Shown: positions 1 through 7,771, counted from the first letter of the stretch. The stretch is 45,072 nt of DNA from Ignavibacteria bacterium (GCA_030835085.1 JAUQWQ010000072.1:1-45072), one strand, 5' to 3'. The notes: generated by a model from the letters alone, not told the origin. Translations and numbers: made by a program.

Positions 1-408
1 AATTTTGGAAATGTTCTTATCCATTGCCATTGCGCTGGAAGTAACTCCGGTGCCCGTATATTTCACGCCGCGAAGCTCAAGCAATGATTGTATCCTGCCG
101 TCTTCGCCAAACTTTCCGTGCAGCGCAAGGAAAACTATATCCGTATTATCGAAGAGGTCCGAATTTATGCATTCAATTACCTTCCTGTTGTTGTATCTTG
201 TCAGTTCTTCGGCTGTCGGGAATTCTTTCCCGATAGCGGGCCTATCCATAAATATTTTCTCTTCATCCGGCTGCGCAGTGCCGTATATGGGATCAATTAC
301 CCTTACGTTATTGCCCGCTTCGCGCAGAGCTTTGGCAACTGACTTACCCGAAGCAAGCGCTACATTTCTTTCAGCGGATAGTCCGCCGGTAAGTACTATT
401 ATATTCAA
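1..408 (-). CDS. ddl: D-alanine--D-alanine ligase, N-terminal part (cut by window edge)
   Basis: Only the first 136 codons are inside the window; the gene continues off the left edge. The translation begins MNIIVLTGGLSAERNVAL, the glycine-rich Ddl start (LxGGxSxER). It later has ALHGKFGEDGRIQ, GVKYTGTG and AMDKNISK, which are hallmark Ddl segments of the N-terminal and central domains. Ddl joins two D-alanines with ATP in the cytoplasm for peptidoglycan precursors. The start is a TTG at 408: an in-frame TAA lies just upstream at 421-423 with no ATG between, so this is the only plausible initiator. No clear Shine-Dalgarno sequence precedes it. It lies downstream of the aldolase gene on the same strand. 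Family assignment is firm; completeness cannot be judged. Confidence 0.93.
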   Translation of the reverse strand, partial: MNIIVLTGGLSAERNVALASGKSVAKALREAGNNVRVIDPIYGTAQPDEEKIFMDRPAIGKEFPTAEELTRYNNRKVIECINSDLFDNTDIVFLALHGKFGEDGRIQSLLELRGVKYTGTGVTSSAMAMDKNISKI

Positions 409-450
409 TTCAGCAATTATTTAAAATTTTGCAGTTAATTATTTTTGTGG

Positions 451-1086
451 CTATTTACTTTTGTAAACCGTTTCTTTAAGTCCATCAAGCTTTTTCAGTT
501 GTGCTGCGGGAATCGCCTTTACTCCCCCAAGTACTTTTGCGTTAAAACAAATTTGGGCATACTGCTCAAGCTTATGTGTGATGTAATACGCATCTTCAAG
601 GGTTTTACCGTAAGCTACAAGACCGTGATTGCCGAGTATGACAGCGTTATGCTCCATAACAAACGGCTCAATTGATGCCGGCACTTCATCGGTTGATGGA
701 GTTGCATAGGGAGCTATTGGAATACTCCCGAACTGCAGGTAAATTTCAGGAAGAATATTGGCAGGCAATTTTTTGCCTGCTGCCGCAAATGAACAAATAT
801 ACAAAGGGTGTGTATGTATCACAGCGTTTATATCTTTCCTTTTGCTGTATATATAGAGGTGAAGCTTAAGTTCGGTGGATAAATGCCGCTTTCCGGCAAG
901 CTTTTTGCCCTTAATATCGCATTTTACCAGGTCAGCCGGTTTGATTTTTGATTTATTTGTCTTTGATGCGGTTGAAAGGATGTAATTCTTTTTTGTTCTA
1001 ACGCTCAGGTTGCCGTCATATGCTTTAACAAAGCCACTTGCGCCGCATAATTTTGAGTATTGTATTAATTCGTTCTTTAATCCCAT
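451..1086 (-). CDS. Class II aldolase/adducin family protein
   Basis: A 211-residue protein of the zinc-dependent class II aldolase fold (FucA/AraD/MtnB type). Visible are DGNLSVR near residue 24, a TEL segment with the likely catalytic Glu near 72, the zinc-ligand HTHP at about 91-94, and the third histidine in GNHGLVAYG near 154. Family members cleave or dehydrate phosphorylated sugars such as fuculose-phosphate or methylthioribulose-phosphate; the substrate cannot be told here. The reading frame stays open upstream to 1152, but those 22 residues are low in family likeness, so the ATG at 1086 (MGLKNELIQYSKL) is preferred. Neither start has a good ribosome site. It sits between metF and ddl on the same strand. 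Confidence 0.85.
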   Translation of the reverse strand: MGLKNELIQYSKLCGASGFVKAYDGNLSVRTKKNYILSTASKTNKSKIKPADLVKCDIKGKKLAGKRHLSTELKLHLYIYSKRKDINAVIHTHPLYICSFAAAGKKLPANILPEIYLQFGSIPIAPYATPSTDEVPASIEPFVMEHNAVILGNHGLVAYGKTLEDAYYITHKLEQYAQICFNAKVLGGVKAIPAAQLKKLDGLKETVYKSK

Positions 1087-1200
1087 TGTATTAGCAAGTG
1101 AAACGGCAACTTCCTCTGCTGAAGCAGAGTAAGTCAAGAAAGCAGAAGGCAAAATAAGATCTAAATATTTACTTTTGCCTCTATATTTATTGATTTCTTA

Positions 1201-1260
1201 TTTGACATTTGATATTTGACATTTCACGTTTCACATTTGACATTTCACGTCTCACGTTCA
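1201..1260. repeat. Short tandem TTTGACATTTCACG-type repeat
   Basis: A 16-bp unit (ATTTGACATTTCACGT) occurs at 1214-1229 and again at 1235-1250, a 21-bp period. A partial unit (TTTGACATTTGA) starts at 1201 and a fragment (CTCACGTT) follows. It fills the gap between metF and the aldolase gene. It is non-coding in all likelihood and resembles the low-complexity text at 43610-43695. Confidence 0.7.
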
Positions 1261-1263
1261 AAA

Positions 1264-2223
1264 TTACATTTTCAAGTGCCCGAACATCTTATTAATCGGC
1301 TTCGCAGACTGCATAATATAAAAATGCAGGCTTGGCGCGCCGTTGTTGAGCAGTTCCTCGGCCTGTTTGGCTGTCCACCTGGCGCCGATTTCCATTACAT
1401 GCTCGTCTTTGGCTTCGAGTATCTCGCCTGAGAGCTCTTCGGGTATGTTGATATAAAAATTCTTTGGTATGTTGAACAAATGCGATTTTGCTGTGAGCAC
1501 TTTAAGTCCGGGTATTATCGGCGCTTCAATCCCCGCATCGCGGCAGCGTTTTACAAAATCAAAATATACCTTATTATCATAAAACATCTGCGTAACAACA
1601 TAATCACCGCCGCAGGAAATCTTCTGTTTAACGTGGTCAACTTCAACCTTCATATTCGGCGCTTCAAAATGTTTTTCGGGGTAACCGCTGACTCCGATGC
1701 AGAAATTTGTCGGCTTGGCATCAAGCAGGTCATCTTCAAGGTACCTGCCGTTATTCATATTGTTCACCTGCTGAATAAGCTCATATGCAAAGCGGTTCTG
1801 TGATTTATATTCCGGTATAGGTTTATGATACCCAAGGTCATCGCCGCGTATTGCCAGAACATTTTCAATGCCCAGGTAATTAAGCTCAATAAGCGCGTCT
1901 TCGGTCTCTTCGCGGGTAAAGCCAAGGCATAAAATGTGGGGAACAGTATCAATATTAAAATGATTTTTTATAGCAACGCTTATTCCAATGGTACCGGGGC
2001 GTTTGCGTATGACTTTCTTCTGTATGCCCTGCGGTGTTTCCCTGTATTCAACTTCCGCTGCGCGTGAGGTCACATCTATGAATGGCGGCTCGTACTTCAT
2101 CACATCGCCTATCACATTAAAAAGCTGGGTTATATCACCGCCGCGCTTTGGGGGTATTACCTCAAAGCTTATAAGCGGCTTATGTTTACTTTTTGCCTTC
2201 TCTAAATGTTCAATTACTTTCAC
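1264..2223 (-). CDS. metF: Methylenetetrahydrofolate reductase
   Basis: A 319-residue single-domain FAD-dependent TIM-barrel enzyme that reduces 5,10-methylene-THF to 5-methyl-THF for methionine synthesis. Clear family features are SFEVIPPKRGG near residue 19, PPFIDVTSR, the NVLAIRGDD strand near 125, FCIGVSGYPEKH near 175, GGDYVVTQMFYD near 207 and APIIPGLKVL near 234. Length and motif order match the Bacteroidota MetF form. It starts at an ATG and no full methionine operon is nearby. A TolB-like gene precedes it on the same strand by about 20 bases, so co-transcription is plausible. Confidence 0.96.
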   Translation of the reverse strand: MKVIEHLEKAKSKHKPLISFEVIPPKRGGDITQLFNVIGDVMKYEPPFIDVTSRAAEVEYRETPQGIQKKVIRKRPGTIGISVAIKNHFNIDTVPHILCLGFTREETEDALIELNYLGIENVLAIRGDDLGYHKPIPEYKSQNRFAYELIQQVNNMNNGRYLEDDLLDAKPTNFCIGVSGYPEKHFEAPNMKVEVDHVKQKISCGGDYVVTQMFYDNKVYFDFVKRCRDAGIEAPIIPGLKVLTAKSHLFNIPKNFYINIPEELSGEILEAKDEHVMEIGARWTAKQAEELLNNGAPSLHFYIMQSAKPINKMFGHLKM

Positions 2224-2244
2224 GCTGTATCTGATTTTTTATAA

Positions 2245-3243
2245 TTACCTTATATCCGGTGTAATATTATTCGCTTTGCTGCCTGTCAGATTCTGCTTGG
2301 TGCCTTTATCAACATCAATTATCCATACACTTGAAGTTCCTTCACCCTGGCTATCGAAAACAATTTTATTGCCATCTGCTGACCAGTTATATTCAATTAC
2401 ATTGCCCGCTTCGCTGGTAAGCTGCCTGACCGAGCTGCCATCTGACTTCACGAGGTATATCTGGAACTTACCCGCTTTATCGGAAACATAGGCAAGATAC
2501 TTGCCGTCCGGTGACCACTTGGGGTTATATGAGCTTCCGCTGCTGGAAATAACTTTAACATTCTTTCCCGTAGCGTCACACATTTTTAGCGTACCTTTAT
2601 AATTTATATCAAAGGATGAAAACGCAATTTTTTTATCATCGGGTGAAAACGTTCCGTAAATTTCAGCGTCCTTTGTAGCCACAATTATCTTTTGCGCATC
2701 ATCTGTTGTATCGGTCAAATTCAGCACTACAAGATCAAAGTTCTGCTCAGCGCTTGAGGAGTAAACAATTTTCTGCCCGTCATGCGAGAACTCCGCATGT
2801 GTTGCAAGGCTGCCATCGCTGATGGGGAAAGTCTCGCCTGTTGCCATATCCATAATATATATAGCATTGCTCAGTTCTTTTTCTGAGCGGTACATAAGCA
2901 TCGAGCCGTCAGTTGTGAACTGCGGGTCAAGTCCGCCATCTATGAATGTGGGGAAACGGAAAGTCGCCGTATCATCAAGATCTACCATATACAGGTAATC
3001 GCTTATCCTGTTGGTTGCGAGAAAAAGTATTTTATTGGTGTTGGGCACAAACTTCGGCGAGTAACAGTCAAGCTCAAGAAAGCTTACCTGTTTAACATCA
3101 TCGCCGTCTTCGTTCATAACGAAGATCTGCTGTTTATCATTTTTGGTCGCATCGCTTGAAAAAGTGATCAGTTTTTTCTGCGGGAAAATGTTAGCTGCCG
3201 TTACAATAAGTAAAACTGCGGTTAGAAGAAGGAATTTCATCAA
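2245..3243 (-). CDS. Secreted TolB-like (PD40) beta-propeller protein
   Basis: A 332-residue protein with a signal peptide of about 22 residues (MMKFLLLTAVLLIVTAANIF). It is followed by at least five WD40-like PD40 repeats, with recurring phrases such as FSHDGQKIVYSSS, FSPDDKKIAFSS, WSPDGKYLAYVSD and WSADGNKIVFDS. These match the TolB/DPP6 propeller found in periplasmic scaffolds. There is no TolB N-terminal domain, no peptidase domain and no T9SS tail, so it is probably a periplasmic or exported binding propeller. It is divergent from the gene at 3450, sharing a 200-bp upstream region. Its specific partner is unknown. Confidence 0.85.
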   Translation of the reverse strand: MMKFLLLTAVLLIVTAANIFPQKKLITFSSDATKNDKQQIFVMNEDGDDVKQVSFLELDCYSPKFVPNTNKILFLATNRISDYLYMVDLDDTATFRFPTFIDGGLDPQFTTDGSMLMYRSEKELSNAIYIMDMATGETFPISDGSLATHAEFSHDGQKIVYSSSAEQNFDLVVLNLTDTTDDAQKIIVATKDAEIYGTFSPDDKKIAFSSFDINYKGTLKMCDATGKNVKVISSSGSSYNPKWSPDGKYLAYVSDKAGKFQIYLVKSDGSSVRQLTSEAGNVIEYNWSADGNKIVFDSQGEGTSSVWIIDVDKGTKQNLTGSKANNITPDIR

Positions 3244-3307
3244 ATTGAGCCTATAAATCCGTTAAAATTATTAGATATTCTGTAATTTTACCCAATTTTT
3301 TAGACTC

Positions 3308-3333
3308 TTTCAAGGAAGTAATTTTCCTTGAAA
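3308..3333. other. 10-bp inverted repeat in divergent intergenic region
   Basis: TTTCAAGGAA (3308-3317) and TTCCTTGAAA (3324-3333) are perfect inverted arms with a 6-base centre. It lies between the divergent genes starting at 3243 and 3450, with no U-tract on either side. An operator is as likely as an RNA hairpin. Confidence 0.5.
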
Positions 3334-3449
3334 CACCATCTATTTATTAGTAATTTACCCTTATATTTTACAAAAATGCTGAAATTTTAACTCTGCTTTA
3401 TTGATTATATACTTATAAGCAGGTAAATCACAGGAAGATCCGTATTTAA

Positions 3450-4172
3450 TTGAACAGGTACTTTAAACATAACTCTTTATCCTTACGGGGAACTGTATTT
3501 TTAGGATTTTTCCTGAGGAAATTTACGGTATTTTTGTATCTTGCGGCAATTATCGTGGCTGTATCATACTCCGCCGGGATATATGCACAAAATAACATAA
3601 AGAGCAATCTCGAAGTGTTTGAGCAGGAAATATCCGGCGAGCTGGAAAAATTCTTTTTCCTCCCCGGTGTTAACCGCGATGTAAAATTTGTGTTTTGGGT
3701 AAGCTCACCCAAAAAGAGCAAAGAAGATAAGAAGTTCATTGAAAGCGTCGTAAAAAAGACCGCCGATAGGAATAAGCTTAAATATTCCATAGCCAAAGAT
3801 GAAGTTATGGATTCACCCGATACGGTTTACAATAAATGCGCCATAACGGTGAATAAGCTATACACAGATTATACCAAGCTTATCAAAAACGGATTCCTTG
3901 GCGAAAAAAGTATGCAGCGCGAAATTACTTCATCACTTGATGTGAATATTTCTTTAAACAACGGTGAAGTATTGGTAAGTGATGAAATTAAGACTAAGTA
4001 TGATGATGAGATTCCGTATGATGATTACACACAGTTTGAAAGCGCGGAATACAAATTTACACAGTCCACGCAGCCTGATATAAGCCTGCTGGAATCAATT
4101 TTCTTTCCCGTGGCTGTAGTAAGCCTCTCAGCAGTTGCAGCAATACTGTTTTTTTCTATAAGATCGAAATAA
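3450..4172 (+). CDS. Unknown membrane protein with two terminal anchors
   Basis: I do not recognise this 240-residue protein. A hydrophobic segment near residues 24-45 (FTVFLYLAAIIVAVSYSAGIYA) is an anchor or signal peptide. A second membrane helix sits near 213-237 just before the basic C-terminal end (FFSIRSK). The roughly 165-residue middle is polar and would sit in the periplasm. It shows mixed alpha/beta character with a possible short repeat-free domain. The start is TTG at 3450 with AGGAAG about 12 bases upstream. The bamD gene follows after about 20 bases, so it may be an envelope protein co-expressed with bamD. It could be limited to this lineage. Confidence 0.7.
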   Translation: MNRYFKHNSLSLRGTVFLGFFLRKFTVFLYLAAIIVAVSYSAGIYAQNNIKSNLEVFEQEISGELEKFFFLPGVNRDVKFVFWVSSPKKSKEDKKFIESVVKKTADRNKLKYSIAKDEVMDSPDTVYNKCAITVNKLYTDYTKLIKNGFLGEKSMQREITSSLDVNISLNNGEVLVSDEIKTKYDDEIPYDDYTQFESAEYKFTQSTQPDISLLESIFFPVAVVSLSAVAAILFFSIRSK

Positions 4173-4191
4173 GAAAGATAAAATATAACAA

Positions 4192-4968
4192 TTGAAAAAA
4201 CTCAAATTATCAGCACTCGTTTTAATTGCTCTCTTTACCGTTCAGCTGCTCACCGGCTGCGGTTCATCCAAAACCGATATCACGACCGATGACCCCGAAA
4301 CAGCTTTCAATATCGCCAAGAAAAAATATGACAAAAGGGATTTCGTTGACGCCATCGACGACTTTTCATTCATAAAAATTCGTTTCCCCGGCACCGATGT
4401 ATCAGATAAAGTACAGTACTACCTGGCATCAAGCTATTTCTACCAGAAGGAATATATCCTGGCAGCGTATGAGTTCGAGAGCTTCCTGAAGAACTTTCCG
4501 TTAAGCCCGCTGAATCCCGAAGGCAAGTACATGCTTGGCAATACATATTATGAGCTTTCACCCAAATCATCGCTTGACCAGCAGTTCACCCTGGAAGCAA
4601 TGAACCAGTTCCTTTCATACATTGAAACTTACCCGCAGGATAAAAATGTACCGGATGCAGAAAAGAAAATTAAAGAATTGCGCAATAAGCTTGCTTACAA
4701 AAATTACTTTACCGCCGAGCTTTACATGAAGACCGATAACTACAAGGCGGCTTCACTGTACTTCCAGGCGGTGTATGATGAGTATATTGATTCAGACTGG
4801 GCTGATGACGCTATGGTTGGACAGGCAGAAGCCTACATAAACGGCAAGCGGTATGAAGACGCGAAAAAGGTACTGGAGAAGTTCAATAAACTTTTCCCCA
4901 ACAGCACTTTAAAAACAAAAGCGAACACTCTGCAGAACAGAATAAAGGACCTGCAGGCAGGCAAATAG
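4192..4968 (+). CDS. bamD: Outer membrane assembly lipoprotein BamD
   Basis: A 258-residue lipoprotein: signal peptide MKKLKLSALVLIALFTVQLL with lipobox LTGC (Cys23). Tandem TPR-like helices run to the end, including FNIAKKKYDKRDFVDAIDDF, YYLASSYFYQKEYILAAYEFESF and PLNPEGKYMLGNTYYELSPKS. This is the BamD/YfiO/ComL arrangement. BamD sits on the inner face of the outer membrane and feeds beta-barrel proteins to BamA; BamA is not in this window. It starts with TTG at 4192. It lies between an unknown membrane protein and an acyl-CoA thioesterase on the same strand. Length fits the family. Confidence 0.93.
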   Translation: MKKLKLSALVLIALFTVQLLTGCGSSKTDITTDDPETAFNIAKKKYDKRDFVDAIDDFSFIKIRFPGTDVSDKVQYYLASSYFYQKEYILAAYEFESFLKNFPLSPLNPEGKYMLGNTYYELSPKSSLDQQFTLEAMNQFLSYIETYPQDKNVPDAEKKIKELRNKLAYKNYFTAELYMKTDNYKAASLYFQAVYDEYIDSDWADDAMVGQAEAYINGKRYEDAKKVLEKFNKLFPNSTLKTKANTLQNRIKDLQAGK

Positions 4969-4997
4969 TCACAGAAGGAAATTAACTGAATATATTA

Positions 4998-5489
4998 ATG
5001 AGCGAACTGAAACCAAAAACCATGAAGGAATCACAGGTTACTATGATAGAACTTGTGCTGCCTAACGATACCAATATATTAAAGAACCTGCTGGGCGGAA
5101 GACTTATGCACTGGATGGATATTGCCGCGGCCATGGCCGCATCAAGGCACTGCCATAACGTAGCCGTTACTGCCGTGGTTGATGACCTCTCTTTCCACGA
5201 ACCAATAAGACTCGGCAACATTGTATCACTTTGCGCAAATGTTAACCGCGCTTTTAATACTTCTATGGAAGTGGGCGTTAAGGTTGAAGTCGAAGATTTT
5301 AAAACCGGCGAGAAGAAACACTCCAACAGCGCGTATTTTACTTTTGTGAGCGTTGATAGCGATACCTACCAGAAAATGCCGGTACCGCAGATAATTCCCG
5401 AGACACCGGAAGAAAAAAAATGGTACAACGACGCATTGATCCGCAGGGAGCAGAGACTGAATCAAAAACACGGCATTATTCATAATTAA
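4998..5489 (+). CDS. Acyl-CoA thioesterase (hotdog fold)
   Basis: A 163-residue single hotdog domain of the YciA/BFIT/ACOT type, which hydrolyses acyl-CoA to free acid and CoA in the cytoplasm. The typical stretch NILKNLLGGRLMHWMDIAAA (about 24-43) carries the conserved N-x-GG-x-M-x-MD pattern. It is followed by AVTAVVDDLSFHEPIRLGN and the strand VKVEVEDFKTGEK. ATG start at 4998, about 30 bases after bamD. Chain-length preference cannot be read from sequence. Confidence 0.88.
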   Translation: MSELKPKTMKESQVTMIELVLPNDTNILKNLLGGRLMHWMDIAAAMAASRHCHNVAVTAVVDDLSFHEPIRLGNIVSLCANVNRAFNTSMEVGVKVEVEDFKTGEKKHSNSAYFTFVSVDSDTYQKMPVPQIIPETPEEKKWYNDALIRREQRLNQKHGIIHN

Positions 5490-5548
5490 TACAACTAAAA
5501 TTAATGCCGGAAAATATACCAGCTAACAATACTTCAGGAAGCAGCATA

Positions 5549-6166
5549 ATGCTTAAAGCAGTTAACCTTACGAGAAAATTTGACAGAAAAGTTATTTTTG
5601 AAAATGTGAACTTCGAGCTCACCCCCTCAAGCGCAACTGCCATAACCGGCAGGAACGGCTCCGGGAAATCGACCCTGATAAAAATAATCGCTAACCTGCT
5701 TATTCAGTCTTCAGGTGAGCTGAACCTGTTTAATAAAGGCGAAAAAGTTAAAAAGGAAAATGTATTCAAATACATAGGGTTTGTATCGCCTTACCTGAAT
5801 CTATATGATGAATTTACAGGATACGAAAACCTGAAGATAATTTCCGATATCCGCGGCTCAGGTCACGGTAATATTGATAATGTATTAAAGCGCGTGGGAC
5901 TCTATAACAGGCGTAATGATCTGCTTAAAATTTATTCTTCGGGAATGAAGCAAAGGCTTAAAATTGCCTTTGCCATTTTGCATGAGCCGAAAATCATGCT
6001 GCTTGATGAACCCACAAGCAATCTTGATCTCGAAGGAATTTCTGTGGTGGATGATATAGCCAATGAATATAAGCGTGACCGAATACTGATTATCGCAACA
6101 AATGATGCGCATGAGCGTTCGTTGTGCGGCAATGAAATAAATCTGAACGAGATAAAACAAAGTTAG
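5549..6166 (+). CDS. ccmA: ABC transporter ATP-binding protein, CcmA (cytochrome c maturation)
   Basis: A small ABC ATPase of about 205 residues. Walker A is GRNGSGKST (about 34-42), the signature is YSSGMKQRL (about 131) and Walker B is IMLLDEPTSNLDLEG. Length, plus a CcmB gene as the next membrane partner, identify it as CcmA. It energises the CcmABCD complex that handles haem for periplasmic cytochrome c assembly. The frame opens at an ATG at 5504, but ATG 5549 has AGGAAG at 5536-5541 with a 7-base spacer and gives the normal N-terminus (MLKAVNLTRKF), so it is chosen. An inserted repeat element with its own gene separates it from ccmB by about 760 bases. Confidence 0.88.
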   Translation: MLKAVNLTRKFDRKVIFENVNFELTPSSATAITGRNGSGKSTLIKIIANLLIQSSGELNLFNKGEKVKKENVFKYIGFVSPYLNLYDEFTGYENLKIISDIRGSGHGNIDNVLKRVGLYNRRNDLLKIYSSGMKQRLKIAFAILHEPKIMLLDEPTSNLDLEGISVVDDIANEYKRDRILIIATNDAHERSLCGNEINLNEIKQS

Positions 6167-6170
6167 AATA

Positions 6171-6290
6171 GAACACTGATGACACTGATGATACTGATTA
6201 TCACGGATAAAACATATTCTAGGAAAAAAGATATTACATATTACAAAAAAATATCAATGTAAATCCGTTTTATCCGTTAAATCCGCGTTC
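6171..6290 (+). repeat. Repeat copy A of the GxxExxY-associated element (about 120 bp)
   Basis: The left part holds 9-bp near-tandem units (ACACTGAT, GACACTGAT, GATACTGAT) followed by TTATCACGGATAAAAC. The right part is GTAAATCCGTTTTATCCG followed by TTAAATCCGCGTTC. The inner arms CGGATAAAAC and GTTTTATCCG are inverted, and the outer ends GAACACTGAT and ATCCGCGTTC form an imperfect terminal inverted repeat. It matches copy C (6781-6901) along its full length. It begins four bases after the ccmA stop codon. Confidence 0.85.
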
Positions 6291-6341
6291 ATAATAAGGG
6301 TATTTGAGAATTATAAAATACAAACTAAACACTTCAGTCAA

Positions 6342-6743
6342 ATGATTTATACAAACTTACTGCATAAAGAAATAACTGATAAGATCATTAATTGCTTTTA
6401 TACGGTATACAATGAATTAGGTTATGGTTTCCTTGAAAAAGTATATGAAAATGCTATGAATATTGAGCTTATTGAACAGGGCATTACAAATGAAAAACAA
6501 AAACCTATAAAAGTATTCTATAAAGGACATTGTGTTGGTGAGTACTTTGCAGATATAATTGCTGATAGGAAGATCATTATTGAATTAAAGGCAAACGAAG
6601 CAATTTCTTCGGCAAACGAATTACAACTGGTTAATTACCTGAAGGCAACAGATGCAGAAGTTGGTTTGCTGTTAAATTTTGGTCAAAAACCAGAGTTCAA
6701 AAGAAAAATATTTACAAATGACAAGAAAAAATTATCAGCGTAA
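6342..6743 (+). CDS. GxxExxY family protein (PD-(D/E)XK nuclease-like)
   Basis: A 133-residue protein matching the GxxExxY family. The signature is GFLEKVY (residues 29-35). It is followed by GEYFADIIADRKIIIELKA with D71 and E81-x-K83, the PD-(D/E)XK-like core, then NELQLVNYLKAT with Q95, and GLLLNFG. The family is widespread and has no firmly known function; the fold suggests a nuclease or a derivative. The last codons and the TAA stop lie inside a copy of the flanking repeat (copy B), so gene and repeat form one unit. It sits between ccmA and ccmB. There is no obvious ribosome site before the ATG. Function beyond fold is inference. Confidence 0.9.
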   Translation: MIYTNLLHKEITDKIINCFYTVYNELGYGFLEKVYENAMNIELIEQGITNEKQKPIKVFYKGHCVGEYFADIIADRKIIIELKANEAISSANELQLVNYLKATDAEVGLLLNFGQKPEFKRKIFTNDKKKLSA

Positions 6744-6771
6744 ATCCGTTTTATCCGTTAAATCCGTGTTC
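6734..6771 (+). repeat. Repeat copy B, right half only, overlapping the end of the GxxExxY gene
   Basis: ATCAGCGTAAATCCG and the following TTTTATCCGTTAAATCC, GTGTTC match the right halves of copies A and C. The TAA in GCGTAAATCC is the stop codon of the GxxExxY gene. No left half is present directly upstream of that gene. Confidence 0.85.
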
Positions 6772-6780
6772 AAAAAGATA

Positions 6781-6901
6781 GATCACGGATGACACTGATG
6801 ACACTGATTATCACGGATAAAACTTATTTCAGGAAAATGATTTTTACATATTACAAAAGAAATATCAGCGTAAATCCGTTTTATCCGTTAAATCCGCGTT
6901 C
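6781..6901 (+). repeat. Repeat copy C of the GxxExxY-associated element (121 bp)
   Basis: It has the same order as copy A: GATCACGGAT end, GACACTGAT units, TTATCACGGATAAAAC, an A/T-rich centre ending ATCAGCGTAA, then ATCCGTTTTATCCG and AATCCGCGTTC. The centre just before the right half reads like the last codons of the GxxExxY gene (ATATCAGCGTAA). This suggests a short internal-deletion derivative of a gene-bearing element. Confidence 0.85.
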
Positions 6902-6927
6902 AATTAAAAAGCATTCAAAGGGCAATA

Positions 6928-7590
6928 ATGTTTAAACAGGCACTGGCAATATGTAAAAAAGATTTTAACAGCGAAATCCGCACGCGTTACGCCGTGAACG
7001 CCCTGCTTATGTTCATTATTGTAGTTATATCTGTAATAAAATTCTCTTTGGGCGAAGATAAGCTCTCCGCAGAAATGAACGCAGGGCTGTTATGGATTAT
7101 CATATTCTTTGCAACATCAAACGGTCTTTCACGCGTATTTGTATCTGAAGAAGAACGCGGCACATCACTTGTACTTAAATTAAGCTCATCTGCCGGTTCG
7201 GTCTTTTTAGGCAAACTTATATTTAATACGCTCTTAACTTTTATTATAAATTTCCTGATAATTTTCCTCTATATAATTATCACGGGTTTGGATATCAAAA
7301 ATCTTGCGTTATTTTCACTTACTATCGGGCTCGGTAACCTGGGGCTATCGGCAGTGATGACGATAATCGCCGCATTAATATCCAAGGCAAGCTCAAAGGG
7401 TACTCTGTACCCGGTGCTCTCATTCCCGCTGCTGCTGCCGCTTTTGCTTGCTGCAATAAGCGCAACAACGCTCACAATTGAAGGCGCGCCGATTGGCGCA
7501 ATAGCAGGTGAGCTGCAGATGATAGCTTCATATACTATTGTTGTAATTACAGCCTCGTTCCTTCTGTTTGAACTCGTCTGGCACGATTAG
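6928..7590 (+). CDS. ccmB: Haem exporter-type membrane protein CcmB
   Basis: A 220-residue integral membrane protein with about six hydrophobic helices. The CcmB family pattern is visible: an N-terminal cytoplasmic start (KQALAICKKDFNSEIRTRYA), the loop RVFVSEEERGTSLVLKLS (about 70-87), and the late stretch LYPVLSFPLLLPLLLAAI. CcmB is the permease partner of CcmA in cytochrome c maturation system I. ATG at 6928 follows AAAGGG by about six bases. The intervening repeat element may place transcription of ccmB under altered control. ccmC was not seen after it. Confidence 0.9.
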   Translation: MFKQALAICKKDFNSEIRTRYAVNALLMFIIVVISVIKFSLGEDKLSAEMNAGLLWIIIFFATSNGLSRVFVSEEERGTSLVLKLSSSAGSVFLGKLIFNTLLTFIINFLIIFLYIIITGLDIKNLALFSLTIGLGNLGLSAVMTIIAALISKASSKGTLYPVLSFPLLLPLLLAAISATTLTIEGAPIGAIAGELQMIASYTIVVITASFLLFELVWHD

Positions 7591-7703
7591 AATTACATGT
7601 ACTTAAGTCCTTAATAATTAACTTATGCACCCTAACAAATTTTTAATATTATGGTCTGTAAAGGAAGAGCTACAAGAATAATAATCAGTGGTAATATCAA
7701 ACA

Positions 7704-7721
7704 GTGTAAAAATTTTTACAC
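7704..7721. promoter_or_regulatory. Perfect 18-bp palindrome, candidate operator
   Basis: GTGTAAAAATTTTTACAC is exactly self-complementary. It lies about 20 bases upstream of a candidate -35 box for the TPR gene, in the gap after ccmB. It has no U-tract, so a protein-binding site is favoured over a terminator, although A/T-rich palindromes do occur by chance. Confidence 0.5.
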
Positions 7722-7742
7722 CCTCTCACTGGCAATAATAAC

Positions 7743-7771
7743 TTGACATATCGGTAAAAAAATTTTAGATT
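7743..7771 (+). promoter_or_regulatory. Candidate sigma-70-like promoter of the TPR gene
   Basis: TTGACA at 7743-7748, a 17-base spacer, then TAGATT at 7766-7771. The start codon at 7799 is about 20 bases downstream of the expected transcription start. Box match and spacing support it; transcription has not been shown. Confidence 0.5.

Noticed and set aside
5-424. Plus-strand frame of 139 codons at the left edge
   Set aside because: It is antisense to the clear ddl gene and has no recognisable protein.
5504-5548. Earlier ATG for ccmA at 5504
   Set aside because: No ribosome site precedes it, while ATG 5549 has AGGAAG seven bases upstream and the usual CcmA N-terminus.
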